Below, piece by piece: positions 35,426 through 45,320 of a stretch of DNA of 56,189 nucleotides (within the stretch, counting starts at the first letter, position 1; each line of letters begins with the position of its first letter). The notes under the pieces are model-generated. The model had not been told where the DNA came from, ran no database searches, and saw only the letters and a list, made by a program, of their open reading frames with translations. The stretch spans positions 1 through 56,189 of the forward strand of contig NZ_JROH01000002.1 in the NCBI RefSeq assembly GCF_000786205.1. The letters are read 5' to 3'. Source of the stretch: Sphingomonas sp. 37zxx (GTDB lineage Bacteria > Pseudomonadota > Alphaproteobacteria > Sphingomonadales > Sphingomonadaceae). The translations under genes were made by a program, and so were the position numbers.

Positions 35426-36942
35426 TGCGTTCCCTTTGGACGTTCGAAGCGGCTGTCGTCGCTGGCGCTGGCATGGTCGCCGTCGAGCGCGCGGACGGTG
35501 AAGCGCAGGTCGCTATGCTGGGGGCCGTCGCCCGGCGCGGCGACGAACAACTGCGCCTTGGTGACCTGATCGGGGTCGATCGCGAGTTGCACCGCGCGCC
35601 CCGCCGTCTCACGGCTGCCGCGCTCGTCCCACAACAAGGCGGGCTCGCCCTCTATCGCGATCTCCACCCGGCGCGGGCGTGTTTCCATGTTGCGGATTTT
35701 CACGGTGTAAGTGTTGCGGATCGACCCGTCGGACAGTTGCACCCATTGCGGGTTGCGCGTCTGGGTCACGCTGATGTCGAGATGCGATCGCGTTTCGAGC
35801 GCGAACAGCATCACGGCACCGATCGCGCCCCAGCTGCCAAGATAGACCAGCGTGCGCGGACGAAGCATCCGGCGCAGCGGTGCGACCGAAGGCTTGCCGG
35901 CGCGCGCGGCATCGTCATCGGCCTGGGTGGAATAACCGATCAGCTTGGGCTCGCGCCCGACGCGCAGCATCGCATCGTCGCAGGCATCGATGCACAGGCC
36001 GCAGGTGATGCAGCCGATCTGCGGCCCGCCGCGAATGTCGATGCCAGTGGGGCAGACCGCGACACAGGCGTTGCAATCGATGCAGTCGCCGATCCGCAGC
36101 GGATCGGGGCCGTCCCCCGCATCGCTCTGCGCGCGCTTCAACCCGTGCGATCGCGGTTCGCCGCGCCATTCCTTGTACGTCACCGTCAGCGAATGTTCGT
36201 CCATCATCGCCGCCTGGATGCGCGGCCACGGGCACATGAACTGGCAGACCTGCTCGCGCATCAGCCCCCCCAGCACATACGTAGTGGCGGTCAGCAGCGC
36301 GACGGTGCTGTAGGCCACCATCGGCGCGTCGCCGCTGAACAATGCAGGGGCAAGCGTCGGGGCGTCGGCGAAGTAGAATATCCACGCGCCGCCGGTCAGC
36401 ACGCCGATCGCGATCCACACGCTATGCTTGGCAACGCGCCGCGCCACCTTCGCGAACGACCAGGGTGCGCGCTGCAGACGAATCTGTGCGTTGCGGTCGC
36501 CGTCGATCCACCGCTCGACATGCTGAAACAAATCGGTCCACACCGTCTGCGGACAGGCATAGCCGCACCACGCACGCCCCACTGCCGAGGTGACGAAGAA
36601 CAGCCCGATCGCCGCCATCACCAGCAACCCGGCGACATAATAGAATTCGTGCGGCCAGATCTCGATCGCGAACATGTAAAAGCGCCGGTTCGCCAGATCG
36701 ATCAGCACCGCCTGGTCGGGCGCATAGGGACCGCGATCCCAGCGCAGCCACGGCGTGATGTAATAAATCGCCAGCGTGACGATCATCACCACCCATTTGA
36801 ATCGGCGAAACGCCCCATCGACCGCCTTGGGAAAGATCATGCGCCGCGCCTCGAACAGCCCGGGCGGCTTGCTCTTGCCCTGCTTGGTCTTATCCGGCCC
36901 GGCGCGAGTGCCGGGCACGGAAAGGGGCGAGGCTTCGGTCAC
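35422..36942 (-). CDS. ccoG: cbb3 accessory iron-sulfur protein CcoG (FixG)
   Basis: A 506-residue membrane protein. It has several spans (VVMIVTLAIYYITPWLRW, EFYYVAGLLVMAAIGLFF), the conserved CGYACPQTVWTDLFQHVERW, and two [4Fe-4S] clusters: CIDCNACVAVCP and CITCGLCIDACDDAM. The C-terminal beta domain is periplasmic. CcoG reduces copper for cbb3 maturation. It overlaps ccoP and ccoH by 4 nt. Confidence 0.95.
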   Translation of the reverse strand: MTEASPLSVPGTRAGPDKTKQGKSKPPGLFEARRMIFPKAVDGAFRRFKWVVMIVTLAIYYITPWLRWDRGPYAPDQAVLIDLANRRFYMFAIEIWPHEFYYVAGLLVMAAIGLFFVTSAVGRAWCGYACPQTVWTDLFQHVERWIDGDRNAQIRLQRAPWSFAKVARRVAKHSVWIAIGVLTGGAWIFYFADAPTLAPALFSGDAPMVAYSTVALLTATTYVLGGLMREQVCQFMCPWPRIQAAMMDEHSLTVTYKEWRGEPRSHGLKRAQSDAGDGPDPLRIGDCIDCNACVAVCPTGIDIRGGPQIGCITCGLCIDACDDAMLRVGREPKLIGYSTQADDDAARAGKPSVAPLRRMLRPRTLVYLGSWGAIGAVMLFALETRSHLDISVTQTRNPQWVQLSDGSIRNTYTVKIRNMETRPRRVEIAIEGEPALLWDERGSRETAGRAVQLAIDPDQVTKAQLFVAAPGDGPQHSDLRFTVRALDGDHASASDDSRFERPKGTQ

Positions 36943-37868
36943 TGCTTCGCGGCAACGGGCTGCGGCGCGGCTGCGACACGAGTAGGTGCCGGCGACGGCT
37001 CACCGCCGCCGAGCGAATGGACATAGGCGGCGAGCATCTTGATCGTCACCGGATCGAGCTGCTTTTCCCAGGCGGGCATGATGCCGCCACGGCCGTTGAT
37101 GAGCGTCGTGGTCAGCGAACCGCGGTCACCGCCGAACAGCCAGATGCTGTCGGTGAGGTTCGGCGCGCCAACGGTGCGATTGCCGCGCCCGTCATCGGCA
37201 TGACACGCCGCGCAGTTGTTGGTGTAAAGCGCGCCGCCGCGTGCCGCCGCCGCACTTGGCTGGTCCTGCCGCGACAGGACGCGCACGAACGACACCACAT
37301 CCTCGATTTCCGCCGGTTGCAAAATGCCGTCGCGGCCAAAAGCGGGCATTTGCGAGATGCGGGTCTGGTCGTCGCCCGGATGACGGATGCCGTGGATCAG
37401 CGTCTGTTCGAGCGCCGCCATGTCGCCGCCCCACAGCCAATCATCGTCGTTCAGATTGGGATAGCCCTTGCTGCCCGCCGCGCCCGCGCCGTGGCACGCG
37501 GCGCAATGCACCTTGAATACCGAACGTCCGCCCTCTTCGGCCGCCGCCAACAGCTTGGGGTTGGCCGCCAGCTGATCGATCGGGGTTGCCGCAAGCGCGG
37601 TCATGATCGGCGCGCGGCGCTTTTGTTCGTTGGCGATGTCGCGATCGAGCTCGCCTTGGCTCGACCAGCCAAGCACCCCCTTGGTCGCGCTGTTCAGCAT
37701 CGGCACCGCCGGGTACGCGATGGCATAGCCGATCGCGAAGACGATGCTGGCATACAGCGTCCACAGCCACCAGCGCGGCATCGGCGTGTCGAGTTCCTCG
37801 ATACCGTCCCATTCATGGCCGACGGTGGGGGTGCCGGTCTTGTCGTCGATTCGACTGCGCTCAGCCAT
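36939..37868 (-). CDS. ccoP: cbb3 oxidase diheme subunit CcoP (FixP)
   Basis: A 309-residue membrane-anchored cytochrome. Features are HEWDGIEELDTPMPRWWLWT, the 'h.wDGIeElnnPlPrWW' opening, a membrane span (LYASIVFAIGYAIAYPAV), and two c-type heme sites CAACHGAG and CAACHADD. ATG 37868 is chosen because it fits the family start and overlaps ccoQ; the open frame further upstream lies within ccoQ. It hands electrons to CcoO and CcoN. Confidence 0.95.
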   Translation of the reverse strand: MAERSRIDDKTGTPTVGHEWDGIEELDTPMPRWWLWTLYASIVFAIGYAIAYPAVPMLNSATKGVLGWSSQGELDRDIANEQKRRAPIMTALAATPIDQLAANPKLLAAAEEGGRSVFKVHCAACHGAGAAGSKGYPNLNDDDWLWGGDMAALEQTLIHGIRHPGDDQTRISQMPAFGRDGILQPAEIEDVVSFVRVLSRQDQPSAAAARGGALYTNNCAACHADDGRGNRTVGAPNLTDSIWLFGGDRGSLTTTLINGRGGIMPAWEKQLDPVTIKMLAAYVHSLGGGEPSPAPTRVAAAPQPVAAKQ

Positions 37869-38028
37869 CGATCGCGTCCTCTTGTTCAAAGATGCTGGTC
37901 GCCGCCGTCCGGTGCGCGTCGCGTACCGAGGGCAGGAAGGTCCAGCCGGTAAAGGTGACAAACACGATGGCCATCATCACAAGGCCCCAGCTGTCGGCGA
38001 AATGGCGGAAGATGTCATAGGTGCTCAT
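37861..38028 (-). CDS. ccoQ: cbb3 oxidase subunit CcoQ (FixQ)
   Basis: A 55-residue protein: [36 protein letters not shown], then acidic residues. This is the single-span 'y…r.fads…l….f' pattern of CcoQ, which stabilises the complex. Its ATG overlaps the ccoO stop and its stop overlaps the ccoP start. Confidence 0.9.
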   Translation of the reverse strand: MSTYDIFRHFADSWGLVMMAIVFVTFTGWTFLPSVRDAHRTAATSIFEQEDAIDG

Positions 38029-38756
38029 TTCGCCAGCTCGCGCGCTGCCGCCGCCTTGAAATCGACCTGGACGCCAAGGCCCTGAAGATACGCGATCAGC
38101 GCATCCATTTCGGTGACGTTGGGATTGCCGTCGAAATCGCGCGCCTGCGCGCCGGGATAACGCCGCACCAGATCGGTCGAATCGGTGTCGCCGCGTGCCT
38201 GTGTCCACACGTCGGTGACGGCGTTGCTGATGTCCTCGTCGGTGTAGGGCACCCCCTCGGCACGCAGCACCTTCAAATGGCTCGCCATGTCCTTGGCATC
38301 GACCGCACGGTTGGCCAGGAAGGCATAGGGCGGCATGATCGATTCGGGCACCACCGACCGGGGGTCTTTCATGTGCTGGACATGCCATTCGTCCGAATAG
38401 CGGGTGCCGACGCGCGCCAGATCGGGGCCGGTCCGCTGCGATCCCCATTGGAAGGGGTGATCATACATGCTCTCGGCAGCCAGGCTGTAATGGCCATAGC
38501 GTTCGGTTTCGTCGCGGAACGGGCGGATCATCTGGCTGTGGCAGCCATAGCAGCCCTCGCGGATATAGATGTTCCGTCCGACCAGCTCGAGCGGGGTATA
38601 GGGTCGAACCCCTTCGACCTTGGTCACCGTCGACTGGATCCAGAACAGCGGCGCGATTTCGACGATGCCGCCGATCGCGACGGTAACGAGCGCGAGCGCA
38701 GCCAGCAGCGTGACGTTGCGTTCGATCTTCTTGTGACGCTGGACAATGCTTGCCAT
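38025..38756 (-). CDS. ccoO: cbb3 oxidase monoheme subunit CcoO (FixO)
   Basis: A 243-residue cytochrome c subunit. An N-terminal anchor ([20 protein letters not shown]) precedes [20 protein letters not shown] with the heme motif CYGCH, the signature [18 protein letters not shown], and [20 protein letters not shown]. Met ligands lie in [11 protein letters not shown] 38756 has AGGAAG upstream. It starts 10 nt after ccoN and overlaps ccoQ. Confidence 0.96.
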   Translation of the reverse strand: MASIVQRHKKIERNVTLLAALALVTVAIGGIVEIAPLFWIQSTVTKVEGVRPYTPLELVGRNIYIREGCYGCHSQMIRPFRDETERYGHYSLAAESMYDHPFQWGSQRTGPDLARVGTRYSDEWHVQHMKDPRSVVPESIMPPYAFLANRAVDAKDMASHLKVLRAEGVPYTDEDISNAVTDVWTQARGDTDSTDLVRRYPGAQARDFDGNPNVTEMDALIAYLQGLGVQVDFKAAAARELAK

Positions 38757-38766
38757 GGCGAACTTC

Positions 38767-40542
38767 CTATCGGGCGGCAGCGACGGCGGTGCCGTCGAGC
38801 GTGGCATGGGGGGCGATGGCGGCAGCCGGGGCCGGGCGATCCTTCGCTGGATCGAACACCGGCGACGACATCGGTGCCTCGTCGCGCAGCTTGCCTTTGA
38901 TCGTCATCCAGACGTTCCAGACCATGAACAGCGCGCCGGCGAAGTAGAGCAGGCCACCGGCAGTGCGGATCAGGTAATAGGGATGCATCGCGGCGACGAC
39001 TTCGGCGAAGGCATAGACGAGGTAGCCGTCGTCGCCATATTCGCGCCACATCAGCCCCTGGGTGATGCCAGCGACCCACATCGCCGAGGCATAGAGCACG
39101 ATGCCCAGCGTCGCGCACCAGAAGTGCCAGTTGACCATCCGCAGCGAATAGAGCCGCATGCGTCCCCACAGGCGCGGCACCATGTAATAGAGCGCGCCGA
39201 AGGTGATCATGCCGTTCCAGCCGAGCGCGCCCGAATGGACATGGCCGATCGTCCAGTTGGTGTAGTGCGAGAGCGAATTGACGCTCTTGATCGACATCAG
39301 CGGGCCTTCGAAGGTGCTCATGCCGTAAAAGGCGAGCGCGAACACCATCATGCGGATGATCGGATCGGTGCGGATCTTGTCCCATGCGCCGTTGAGCGTC
39401 ATCAGGCCGTTGATCATGCCGCCCCAGCTGGGCATCCACAGCATGACCGAGAACACCATACCCAATGTCTGCGCCCAATCGGGCAGCGCGGTGTAGTGAA
39501 GGTGGTGCGGGCCGGCCCAGATGTAGAGGAAGATCAGCGACCAGAAATGGATGATCGACAGGCGATAGCTATAGACCGGGCGTTCGGCCTGTTTGGGCAC
39601 GAAGTAATACATCATGCCAAGGAAACCGGCGGTCAGGAAGAAACCGACCGCGTTATGCCCGTACCACCACTGGGTCAGCGCATCCTGCACACCGGCGAAC
39701 AGCGAATAGGATTTCGATCCCACCAGCGACACCGGCAGCGACAGATTGTTGACCAGATGCAGCATCGCCACGGTGATGATGAAGGCGAGGTAGAACCAGT
39801 TGGCGACATAGATATGCGGCTCAGACCGGCGGACGATCGTGCCGATGAAGATCGCCAGATAGCTGACCCAGACGATCGTCAGCCAGATATCGACATACCA
39901 TTCGGGCTCGGCATATTCGCGGCCCTCGGTAACGCCCATCAGATAGCCCGTCGCCGCCAGGACGATGAACAGCTGGTATCCCCAGAAAACGAACCGCGAG
40001 AGCGCGGGGAATGCCAGTCGCGCGCGGCAGGTGCGCTGGACGACATAGAAGCTGGTGCACAGCAGGGCGTTGCCGCCAAAGGCGAAGATCACCGCCGAGG
40101 TATGCAGCGGGCGCAGCCGCCCGAAGGTCGTATATTCGCTGCTGAGGTTCAGCAGCGGATAGGCAAGCTGCGAGGCGATGACGATGCCGACGAGGAAGCC
40201 GACCACGCCCCAGAATACGGTGGCGATCACCCCCCAGCGGATGACGTCGTCATAATATTCGGTCGCCTGCGCCGCCTGTGCGGCAGCGCTCAGCGCGGGC
40301 GTGCCGACCTGGCGCATCGTCATGGCCGCGGCTGCAAAGCCTGCCAGCGCGACGATCATCATATGGACGCTGAACGGGGTATCGACCGCGACCGCCGCCA
40401 ATACGACCGCCGCCATGCCGGCGAACAGCCACAGGCCCGCGCGAAGCAGCACATCGTCCTGCGGATAGCGAATCTGTGCGAACACAGAGGGCGGCGGCGC
40501 ATCGCCCGCCGCGGTATTCGGGGTTCTCGAACCGTGCATCAT
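38767..40542 (-). CDS. ccoN: cbb3-type cytochrome c oxidase catalytic subunit CcoN (FixN)
   Basis: A 591-residue heme-copper oxidase with ~14 membrane helices. Heme and CuB histidines lie in [37 protein letters not shown] and [16 protein letters not shown]. This high-affinity oxidase reduces oxygen to water at low oxygen tension. Its start overlaps the hemA stop by 4 nt, so oxidase and heme precursor synthesis are translated from one mRNA. The N-terminus carries an extra pair of helices ([19 protein letters not shown]) of no known motif. Confidence 0.97.
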   Translation of the reverse strand: MMHGSRTPNTAAGDAPPPSVFAQIRYPQDDVLLRAGLWLFAGMAAVVLAAVAVDTPFSVHMMIVALAGFAAAAMTMRQVGTPALSAAAQAAQATEYYDDVIRWGVIATVFWGVVGFLVGIVIASQLAYPLLNLSSEYTTFGRLRPLHTSAVIFAFGGNALLCTSFYVVQRTCRARLAFPALSRFVFWGYQLFIVLAATGYLMGVTEGREYAEPEWYVDIWLTIVWVSYLAIFIGTIVRRSEPHIYVANWFYLAFIITVAMLHLVNNLSLPVSLVGSKSYSLFAGVQDALTQWWYGHNAVGFFLTAGFLGMMYYFVPKQAERPVYSYRLSIIHFWSLIFLYIWAGPHHLHYTALPDWAQTLGMVFSVMLWMPSWGGMINGLMTLNGAWDKIRTDPIIRMMVFALAFYGMSTFEGPLMSIKSVNSLSHYTNWTIGHVHSGALGWNGMITFGALYYMVPRLWGRMRLYSLRMVNWHFWCATLGIVLYASAMWVAGITQGLMWREYGDDGYLVYAFAEVVAAMHPYYLIRTAGGLLYFAGALFMVWNVWMTIKGKLRDEAPMSSPVFDPAKDRPAPAAAIAPHATLDGTAVAAAR

Positions 40543-41750
40543 GCGGCCTTTCGGAATGCGGGGCGGTACCAGATTTCGACCAGCGCATCGGTTAGCGCCC
40601 GCAGCATCGCAGCATCGTGCAATGGGCCGGGTGTGAAGCGCAGCCTTTCGGTGCCGCGCGGAACGGTCGGGTAATTGATCGGCTGAACATAGATGCCGTA
40701 TTCGGCGAGCAGGATGTCGCTGATCTGCTTGGCGCGCACCGGATCGCCCACCATCAGCGGCACGATATGCGTCGCTGTGTCCATCAGCGGCAGGCCGGCA
40801 TCGCGCAGCATCGCCTTCAGCGATGCGGCGGCGGCCTGCTGGCCTTCGCGCTCGGCGGTCGATTGCTTCAGGTGCCGCACGCTGGCGAGCGCGCCTGCGG
40901 CCAGCACCGGCGACAGGCTGGTGGTGAAGATGAACCCCGGCGCATAGCTGCGGATCACGTCGATCACCGTGCGGTCAGCGGCGATATAGCCGCCCATCAC
41001 CCCGAACGCCTTGCCCAGCGTCCCTTCGATGATCGAAACCCGCTCGGCGACCGCGTCACGCTCGGAGATGCCGCCGCCGTGCGCGCCATACATGCCGACC
41101 GCATGGACTTCGTCGAGATAGGTCAGCGCGTTATACTTGTCGGCCAGGTCACAGATCGCGGCGATCGGGGCGACATCGCCGTCCATCGAATAGACGCTTT
41201 CGAACGCGATCAGCTTGGGCGCGTCTGGATCGGCGGCGGCGAGCAGTTCCTCTAGATGCGCCAGATCATTGTGCCGCCAGATCGCCTTCGCGCATCCCGA
41301 ATGACGGATGCCGGCGATCATTGAAGCGTGATTCAACGCATCAGAAAAGACGATGCAGCCGGGCAGCACGCGCGCCAGCGTAGATAGCGTTGCTTCGTTC
41401 GAGACATAGCCGCTGGTGAACAGCAACGCGGCCTGCTTGCCGTGCAGATCGGCCAGTTCCTGCTCGAGCGCGATGTGATAATGGGTGTTGCCACCGATGT
41501 TGCGCGTGCCGCCCGAACCGGCGCCGACATCGTGCAGCGCCTCCTCCATCGCTGCGATCACCTTGGGGTGTTGGCCCATCGCGAGATAATCGTTCGAACA
41601 CCAGACGGTGATCGGCTTGGGGCCATTATGCCCCGCGAAGCAGCGCGCATCGGGGAACGCGCCCTTGGTCCGCAATATGTCGATGAACATGCGGTATCGC
41701 CCTTCGGCATGCAGCCGATCGATCGCGCTTTCAAATATCGTTGCGTACAT
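40539..41750 (-). CDS. hemA: 5-aminolevulinate synthase HemA
   Basis: A 403-residue PLP enzyme of the alpha-oxoamine synthase family that condenses glycine and succinyl-CoA, the alphaproteobacterial (C4) route to heme. Signatures are [48 protein letters not shown] and the PLP lysine in [15 protein letters not shown]. It is the first gene of the cbb3 operon, which fits the heme demand of CcoNOP. A weak ribosome site (GGGGG 9 nt off) precedes ATG 41750; a GGGGGG-ctg-CCCCCC hairpin sits in its leader at 41793-41807. Confidence 0.96.
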   Translation of the reverse strand: MYATIFESAIDRLHAEGRYRMFIDILRTKGAFPDARCFAGHNGPKPITVWCSNDYLAMGQHPKVIAAMEEALHDVGAGSGGTRNIGGNTHYHIALEQELADLHGKQAALLFTSGYVSNEATLSTLARVLPGCIVFSDALNHASMIAGIRHSGCAKAIWRHNDLAHLEELLAAADPDAPKLIAFESVYSMDGDVAPIAAICDLADKYNALTYLDEVHAVGMYGAHGGGISERDAVAERVSIIEGTLGKAFGVMGGYIAADRTVIDVIRSYAPGFIFTTSLSPVLAAGALASVRHLKQSTAEREGQQAAAASLKAMLRDAGLPLMDTATHIVPLMVGDPVRAKQISDILLAEYGIYVQPINYPTVPRGTERLRFTPGPLHDAAMLRALTDALVEIWYRPAFRKAA

Positions 41751-41817
41751 TTCGTAAGCCCCCGCCTTGGTCGGCTGCTGCCTAGCGGCGCGGGGGGGCT
41801 GCCCCCCATTCGCAAAT

Positions 41818-41838
41818 ATACGTAACTTGGTTACGTAT
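41818..41838. promoter_or_regulatory. Perfect palindrome upstream of hemA, candidate operator
   Basis: ATACGTAAC-ttg-GTTACGTAT is a perfect 9-bp inverted repeat, 68 nt before the hemA start. On the minus strand it overlaps a -10-like TATATT, so a bound regulator would control the hemA-cco operon. It is not an FNR/Anr box (TTGAT-N4-ATCAA), and I find none in the gap. The regulator is unknown. Confidence 0.55.
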
Positions 41839-41865
41839 GCTCCCGCGCCGCGATGTTGCTCGGGC

Positions 41866-42549
41866 TTACAGCCGCAGGCCGACCCCGGCCCCGACCACCA
41901 GCGGGTCGAGATGCAGGCGAAGCGACTGCTCGCCGATCGCGGTGGTGCGGAGCCGCGCGGTGGTGTCGATGTCGATATATTTGACGTCGAAATTGACGAA
42001 CATGCGCGGCGTCACGTCGATGTCGACACCGATCTGCGCCGCCAGTCCCCAGCTGTCGCTCATACGCACCCGCGTCGCCCCGACCGCCGCCTCAAGCCCG
42101 TCGGATGCCTTTTCATTCCAGAACACGGTATAATTGACGCCCGCGCCGACATAGGGGCGGACATGGCCGGTGGGGTTGAAATGATATTGCGCAGTAAGCG
42201 TCGGCGGCAGCACCCAGGTCGATGCAAGCTTGCCGATCGACCCGGTGGTTCCCGTAACACCCGATGCATCATGCTTGGTCGTCGCGGCGATCAGTTCGAA
42301 GCCGATCCGGTCGGTGGCCATATAGGTCACGTCGATTTCGGGCATCACCGAATTGTTGACGCTGGCGCGCTCGGTCGGGAACGTCGGCACGATGCCGCTC
42401 GACCGCTCATTCGGCGCGACGACGATGCCGCGAAGGCGCAGCAGCACGTCACCGCGCTGTACCCCGACCCGGCCGGGATCGGACTGCGCTGCCACCGGCG
42501 CAGAAAGGACGAAGGTAGCAACCGCTGCGCATAGCGTGAACTTGATCAT
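41866..42549 (-). CDS. ompW: Outer membrane protein OmpW
   Basis: A 227-residue protein. A signal peptide ([18 protein letters not shown]) precedes [16 protein letters not shown], the 'd.l.RlRg..v.P' start of OmpW, with [40 protein letters not shown] and a C-terminal VGAGVGLRL beta strand. OmpW is an 8-stranded barrel for small hydrophobic molecules. ATG 42549 (5 nt after GAGG) is favoured over 42552. It lies upstream of hemA on the same strand; in many bacteria ompW responds to oxygen, so grouping with cbb3 may be meaningful. Confidence 0.92.
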   Translation of the reverse strand: MIKFTLCAAVATFVLSAPVAAQSDPGRVGVQRGDVLLRLRGIVVAPNERSSGIVPTFPTERASVNNSVMPEIDVTYMATDRIGFELIAATTKHDASGVTGTTGSIGKLASTWVLPPTLTAQYHFNPTGHVRPYVGAGVNYTVFWNEKASDGLEAAVGATRVRMSDSWGLAAQIGVDIDVTPRMFVNFDVKYIDIDTTARLRTTAIGEQSLRLHLDPLVVGAGVGLRL

Positions 42550-42696
42550 CATTACCTCGTTGAACACGGGAAACATCACCGGCGGCGACTGCGCCAGGCG
42601 TGCCGCGGTCGTTAGAGCGCCGCGATCGTGCTCAACATTGGGAAATATACGGACCCGCGCAGCCGGCTCCGACCATTGCCTACCAGGTGCGAATGA

Positions 42697-43809
42697 TCAG
42701 GTCGGCGATCGCAGCCGATCGGGCGCATAGGCCGCCGCGTTCAGCCCGGCGATCCAGTCGGCGCGCTCGCGCTGTAGCAGCAGCGAGGCCGCCAGTGCCG
42801 CCGCAGCCGGCGCGGTCTGGATGCCGAAACCGCCCTGCCCGGCGAACCAGAAAAACCCCTCGGCGCGTGGATCGAAACCGTACACCGGCAACCGATCGGG
42901 CGCGAAGCTGCGAAGCCCGGCCCAGCGCCGCTCGACCGCCTCGATCCGCCAATCGACTGCACCTTCAAACCGGTCGATCGCGATGGCGACGTCGATGTCT
43001 TCGGGGGCGACATCGCGCGGCGTGTCGGGCACTTCGTCATGCGGCGACAGCCAGACGCGGCCGCCGGCTTCGGGCTTGAAATAAAACCGGTCGCGGCCGT
43101 CGCGAACCAGCGGCGCATCGGCGGCCATCGGCGGATCGACCCGCAACTGCACCATCGTCCGTCGCAGCGGCGCAATCCCCAACGGCGCGACACCCGCCAT
43201 GCTGGCGACCGGATCGGCCCAGGCGCCGGCGGCGTTGACCAGCACCCCCGCCTCGAACCCGCCCGCGCGAGTTTCGAGCCGCCAGGCCCCGGCGGAGCGG
43301 GTCGCAGCGATCAACCCCGCACTGCTGACCAACGTCGCGCCGCCCCGCCGGGCCTGCGACAGATAGGCACCGTGCAGCGCGCCGACATCGATGTCCATGC
43401 AGGTGGGTTCATACACCGCCTGGGTCCATTGCGGTCGCAGCCCCGGCAGCATCGCATGCGGATCGACTCGGTCGAGCACCACGCCCGACGCGGCAAATTC
43501 GGCCAGGAACCCATCGAGCGCGCCGGCGTCCTCCTCGGTCGCGATGAACAATTCGCCGCGGGGTTTGAGAAAGCTGACCCCGCCAAGCGTAGCCGGCGGA
43601 TCGCGCAGAATCGGCCCCGACGCGGTGGTGAGCGGCTGTACCCCCGGCCCACCATAGGTTTCGGACCAGAATGCCGCCGATCGCCCGGTGGCGTGATAGC
43701 CCGGCTGATCCTCACCCTCGAGCAACAGCACGCGGGCATCGCCGCCGATCGCCGCCGCCAGGCTCGCCCCGGCGATACCGCCGCCGACGATTGCGATGTC
43801 ATACGTCAT
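42697..43809 (-). CDS. FAD-dependent oxidoreductase of the DAO family
   Basis: A 370-residue flavoenzyme. The dinucleotide motif IAIVGGGIAGASLAAAI opens it, followed by LLLEGEDQPGYHATGRSAAF and a FAD-binding C-terminal region (FFWFAGQGGFGIQTAPAAAA). It resembles D-arginine/D-amino acid dehydrogenases and glycine oxidase-like enzymes; the substrate cannot be told. The stop of the upstream alpha/beta hydrolase overlaps its start by 4 nt. The 117 nt to ompW show nothing clear. Confidence 0.85.
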   Translation of the reverse strand: MTYDIAIVGGGIAGASLAAAIGGDARVLLLEGEDQPGYHATGRSAAFWSETYGGPGVQPLTTASGPILRDPPATLGGVSFLKPRGELFIATEEDAGALDGFLAEFAASGVVLDRVDPHAMLPGLRPQWTQAVYEPTCMDIDVGALHGAYLSQARRGGATLVSSAGLIAATRSAGAWRLETRAGGFEAGVLVNAAGAWADPVASMAGVAPLGIAPLRRTMVQLRVDPPMAADAPLVRDGRDRFYFKPEAGGRVWLSPHDEVPDTPRDVAPEDIDVAIAIDRFEGAVDWRIEAVERRWAGLRSFAPDRLPVYGFDPRAEGFFWFAGQGGFGIQTAPAAAALAASLLLQRERADWIAGLNAAAYAPDRLRSPT

Positions 43810-44750
43810 GCAGCTGCCCTTGCATCAAGAAAGCGGTCGATCGCCGCCAGCGCGCGATCGCGCACCGGATCGGCTTCGCGCAGGATTTCATGCGCCGCCT
43901 CTGCGCCGAAACGACAGATTTCGCTATCGGGCAATTGTCCCAGGGTTGCGATCGCCGCGCGCGGATCGACCAGCCGATCGGCATCGGCGATCAGCCCAAG
44001 CAGCGGCACCGACATCGCCGCCAGCCGCGCATCCTGCCGCAACAGCCGCGTCTGGGTGAACGCCTGCGCCACCCAGTTCCAGCTTGGCGGCCCGGTCATC
44101 AGCAGCGGGTCGGCCAGTTGCCACCAGATTTCGTCGGCATAGCGATCGGCGTCATGCGTCAGCAGCGTCTGGCGCGTTTCGGTCGTCGCCGGGCGCTCAT
44201 TGCCCTTCCACGCCGCGCGCGCCGGATCGCCCAGCCGCAGCATCAGCGCCGCCAGCCCTTCGCCCAGCCGCGCGGCGACCGGCCCCTTCAGTCCCAGCAT
44301 CGGCGCGACCAGCACCGCCGCGTCGGGGGCGAATACCGAATCGACCAGCGCACGCAGCACCAGATAGCCGCCCATCGAATGGCCGATCACGACATGCGGC
44401 CCAGGCGTGCCCTCGCGCCACTCGCGCCAGAACGCCGCGAGATCGGTGCCATAATCGGCGAAGGATTCGACATGCCCGCAATGCGCTGCGGGCGAACAGC
44501 GGCCCGACCCACCCTGCCCGCGCCAATCGAAGCTGGCGATCGACCAGCCCTGTGCGTGCCAATGCCCGAAAGTTTCGATATATTTCTCAAACACATCGCC
44601 GCGCCCGCCCAGGAACAGGATCGAACCGCGCGCAGAATCGCGCTGTGAAGGCCAGTCGAAGCGGCGATGATCCCAGCCATCGGGTGCCGCCCATCGCGAA
44701 ATATGCGCGCCGATCGGGATCGCGCGCCGAAGTGCCTCAAAACCTGCCAT
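43806..44750 (-). CDS. Alpha/beta hydrolase (lysophospholipase-like)
   Basis: A 314-residue serine hydrolase. The oxyanion region ILFLGGRGDVFEKYIETF and the nucleophile elbow GHSMGGYLVLRAL match PldB/monoacylglycerol lipase-like lysophospholipases; a late DADRLVD supplies a plausible Asp and a His (EAAHEIL) follows. The likely role is deacylation of a lysophospholipid or ester; the substrate is not determined. It overlaps the oxidoreductase downstream. Divergent from cpaA with a 49-nt spacer. Confidence 0.82.
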   Translation of the reverse strand: MAGFEALRRAIPIGAHISRWAAPDGWDHRRFDWPSQRDSARGSILFLGGRGDVFEKYIETFGHWHAQGWSIASFDWRGQGGSGRCSPAAHCGHVESFADYGTDLAAFWREWREGTPGPHVVIGHSMGGYLVLRALVDSVFAPDAAVLVAPMLGLKGPVAARLGEGLAALMLRLGDPARAAWKGNERPATTETRQTLLTHDADRYADEIWWQLADPLLMTGPPSWNWVAQAFTQTRLLRQDARLAAMSVPLLGLIADADRLVDPRAAIATLGQLPDSEICRFGAEAAHEILREADPVRDRALAAIDRFLDARAAA

Positions 44751-44799
44751 GTGCGGTGGTTACTTTTTAGAAAGCCGTGTCGTCTAGGGAATAGCCGAC

Positions 44800-45270
44800 A
44801 TGGGGGAAGTTTTCGCTTGGGGGCTGGCGGTTGTGCTGGCCGGCATCCTGGTTTCAGCCGGGATCGAAGATGTGCGCCACCGCGAGATCGCCAATTGGAA
44901 GAACGCCGCCATCGCGCTGCTGGCCCCCGCCTGGTGGGTCGCGATCGGCCTGCCGATGTGGCCGGGCATGGCGATCCAGCTTGGCCTGGCGCTGCTGGTC
45001 TTTGCTTTGTTCGCGGCCGCCTTCGCTGCCGGGATGATGGGCGGCGGCGATGTGAAGATGATCGCGGCGCTGGCGCTTTGGTTTCCGCTGCATTCGCTGC
45101 TGTGGCTGCTGGTGGTGATGTCGTTGGTCGGCGGTGCGATCACGCTGGTGATGCTGGTCGATCACAGGCGCCGGCGCATCAGCGAACAACCCGAAATTCC
45201 TTACGGCGTCGCAATCGCTTGCGCCGCGCTGCTGACGTTAAGCGAACCAGTTTTTAACCATTTTGGTTGA
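44800..45270 (+). CDS. cpaA: Prepilin peptidase CpaA (TadV) of the Tad pilus
   Basis: A 156-residue A24-family membrane peptidase. It has several hydrophobic helices, an Asp at EDVRHREIANW (the 'D.r.r.Ipn' motif) and the second catalytic Asp in GGGDVKMIAALALWF. It cleaves Flp prepilins and TadE/F pseudopilins at the inner membrane. No flp pilin gene is found next to it, which is unusual for a complete locus. It opens the Tad cluster. Confidence 0.9.
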   Translation: MGEVFAWGLAVVLAGILVSAGIEDVRHREIANWKNAAIALLAPAWWVAIGLPMWPGMAIQLGLALLVFALFAAAFAAGMMGGGDVKMIAALALWFPLHSLLWLLVVMSLVGGAITLVMLVDHRRRRISEQPEIPYGVAIACAALLTLSEPVFNHFG

Positions 45271-45283
45271 CTACCCAAAATGG
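45258..45283. repeat. Perfect 9-bp inverted repeat at the cpaA-cpaB junction
   Basis: CCATTTTGG and CCAAAATGG flank TTGACTAC, spanning the cpaA stop codon. The hairpin could be a processing or attenuation site between cpaA and cpaB. It lacks a following T-run, so it is not a standard terminator. Confidence 0.4.
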
Positions 45284-45320
45284 GAGCAACCGGCCCGTAT
45301 CTGAAAAGGCCTGAACTGTC

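Noticed and set aside
38746..40674. Long plus-strand open frame opposite ccoN
   Set aside because: His/Asp/Arg-rich mirror composition typical of the antisense of GC-rich membrane genes; ccoN is certain.
41793..41807. GGGGGG-ctg-CCCCCC hairpin as the ompW terminator
   Set aside because: It lies beyond the hemA promoter palindrome and is not followed by a T-run on the ompW strand; it is more likely part of the hemA leader.
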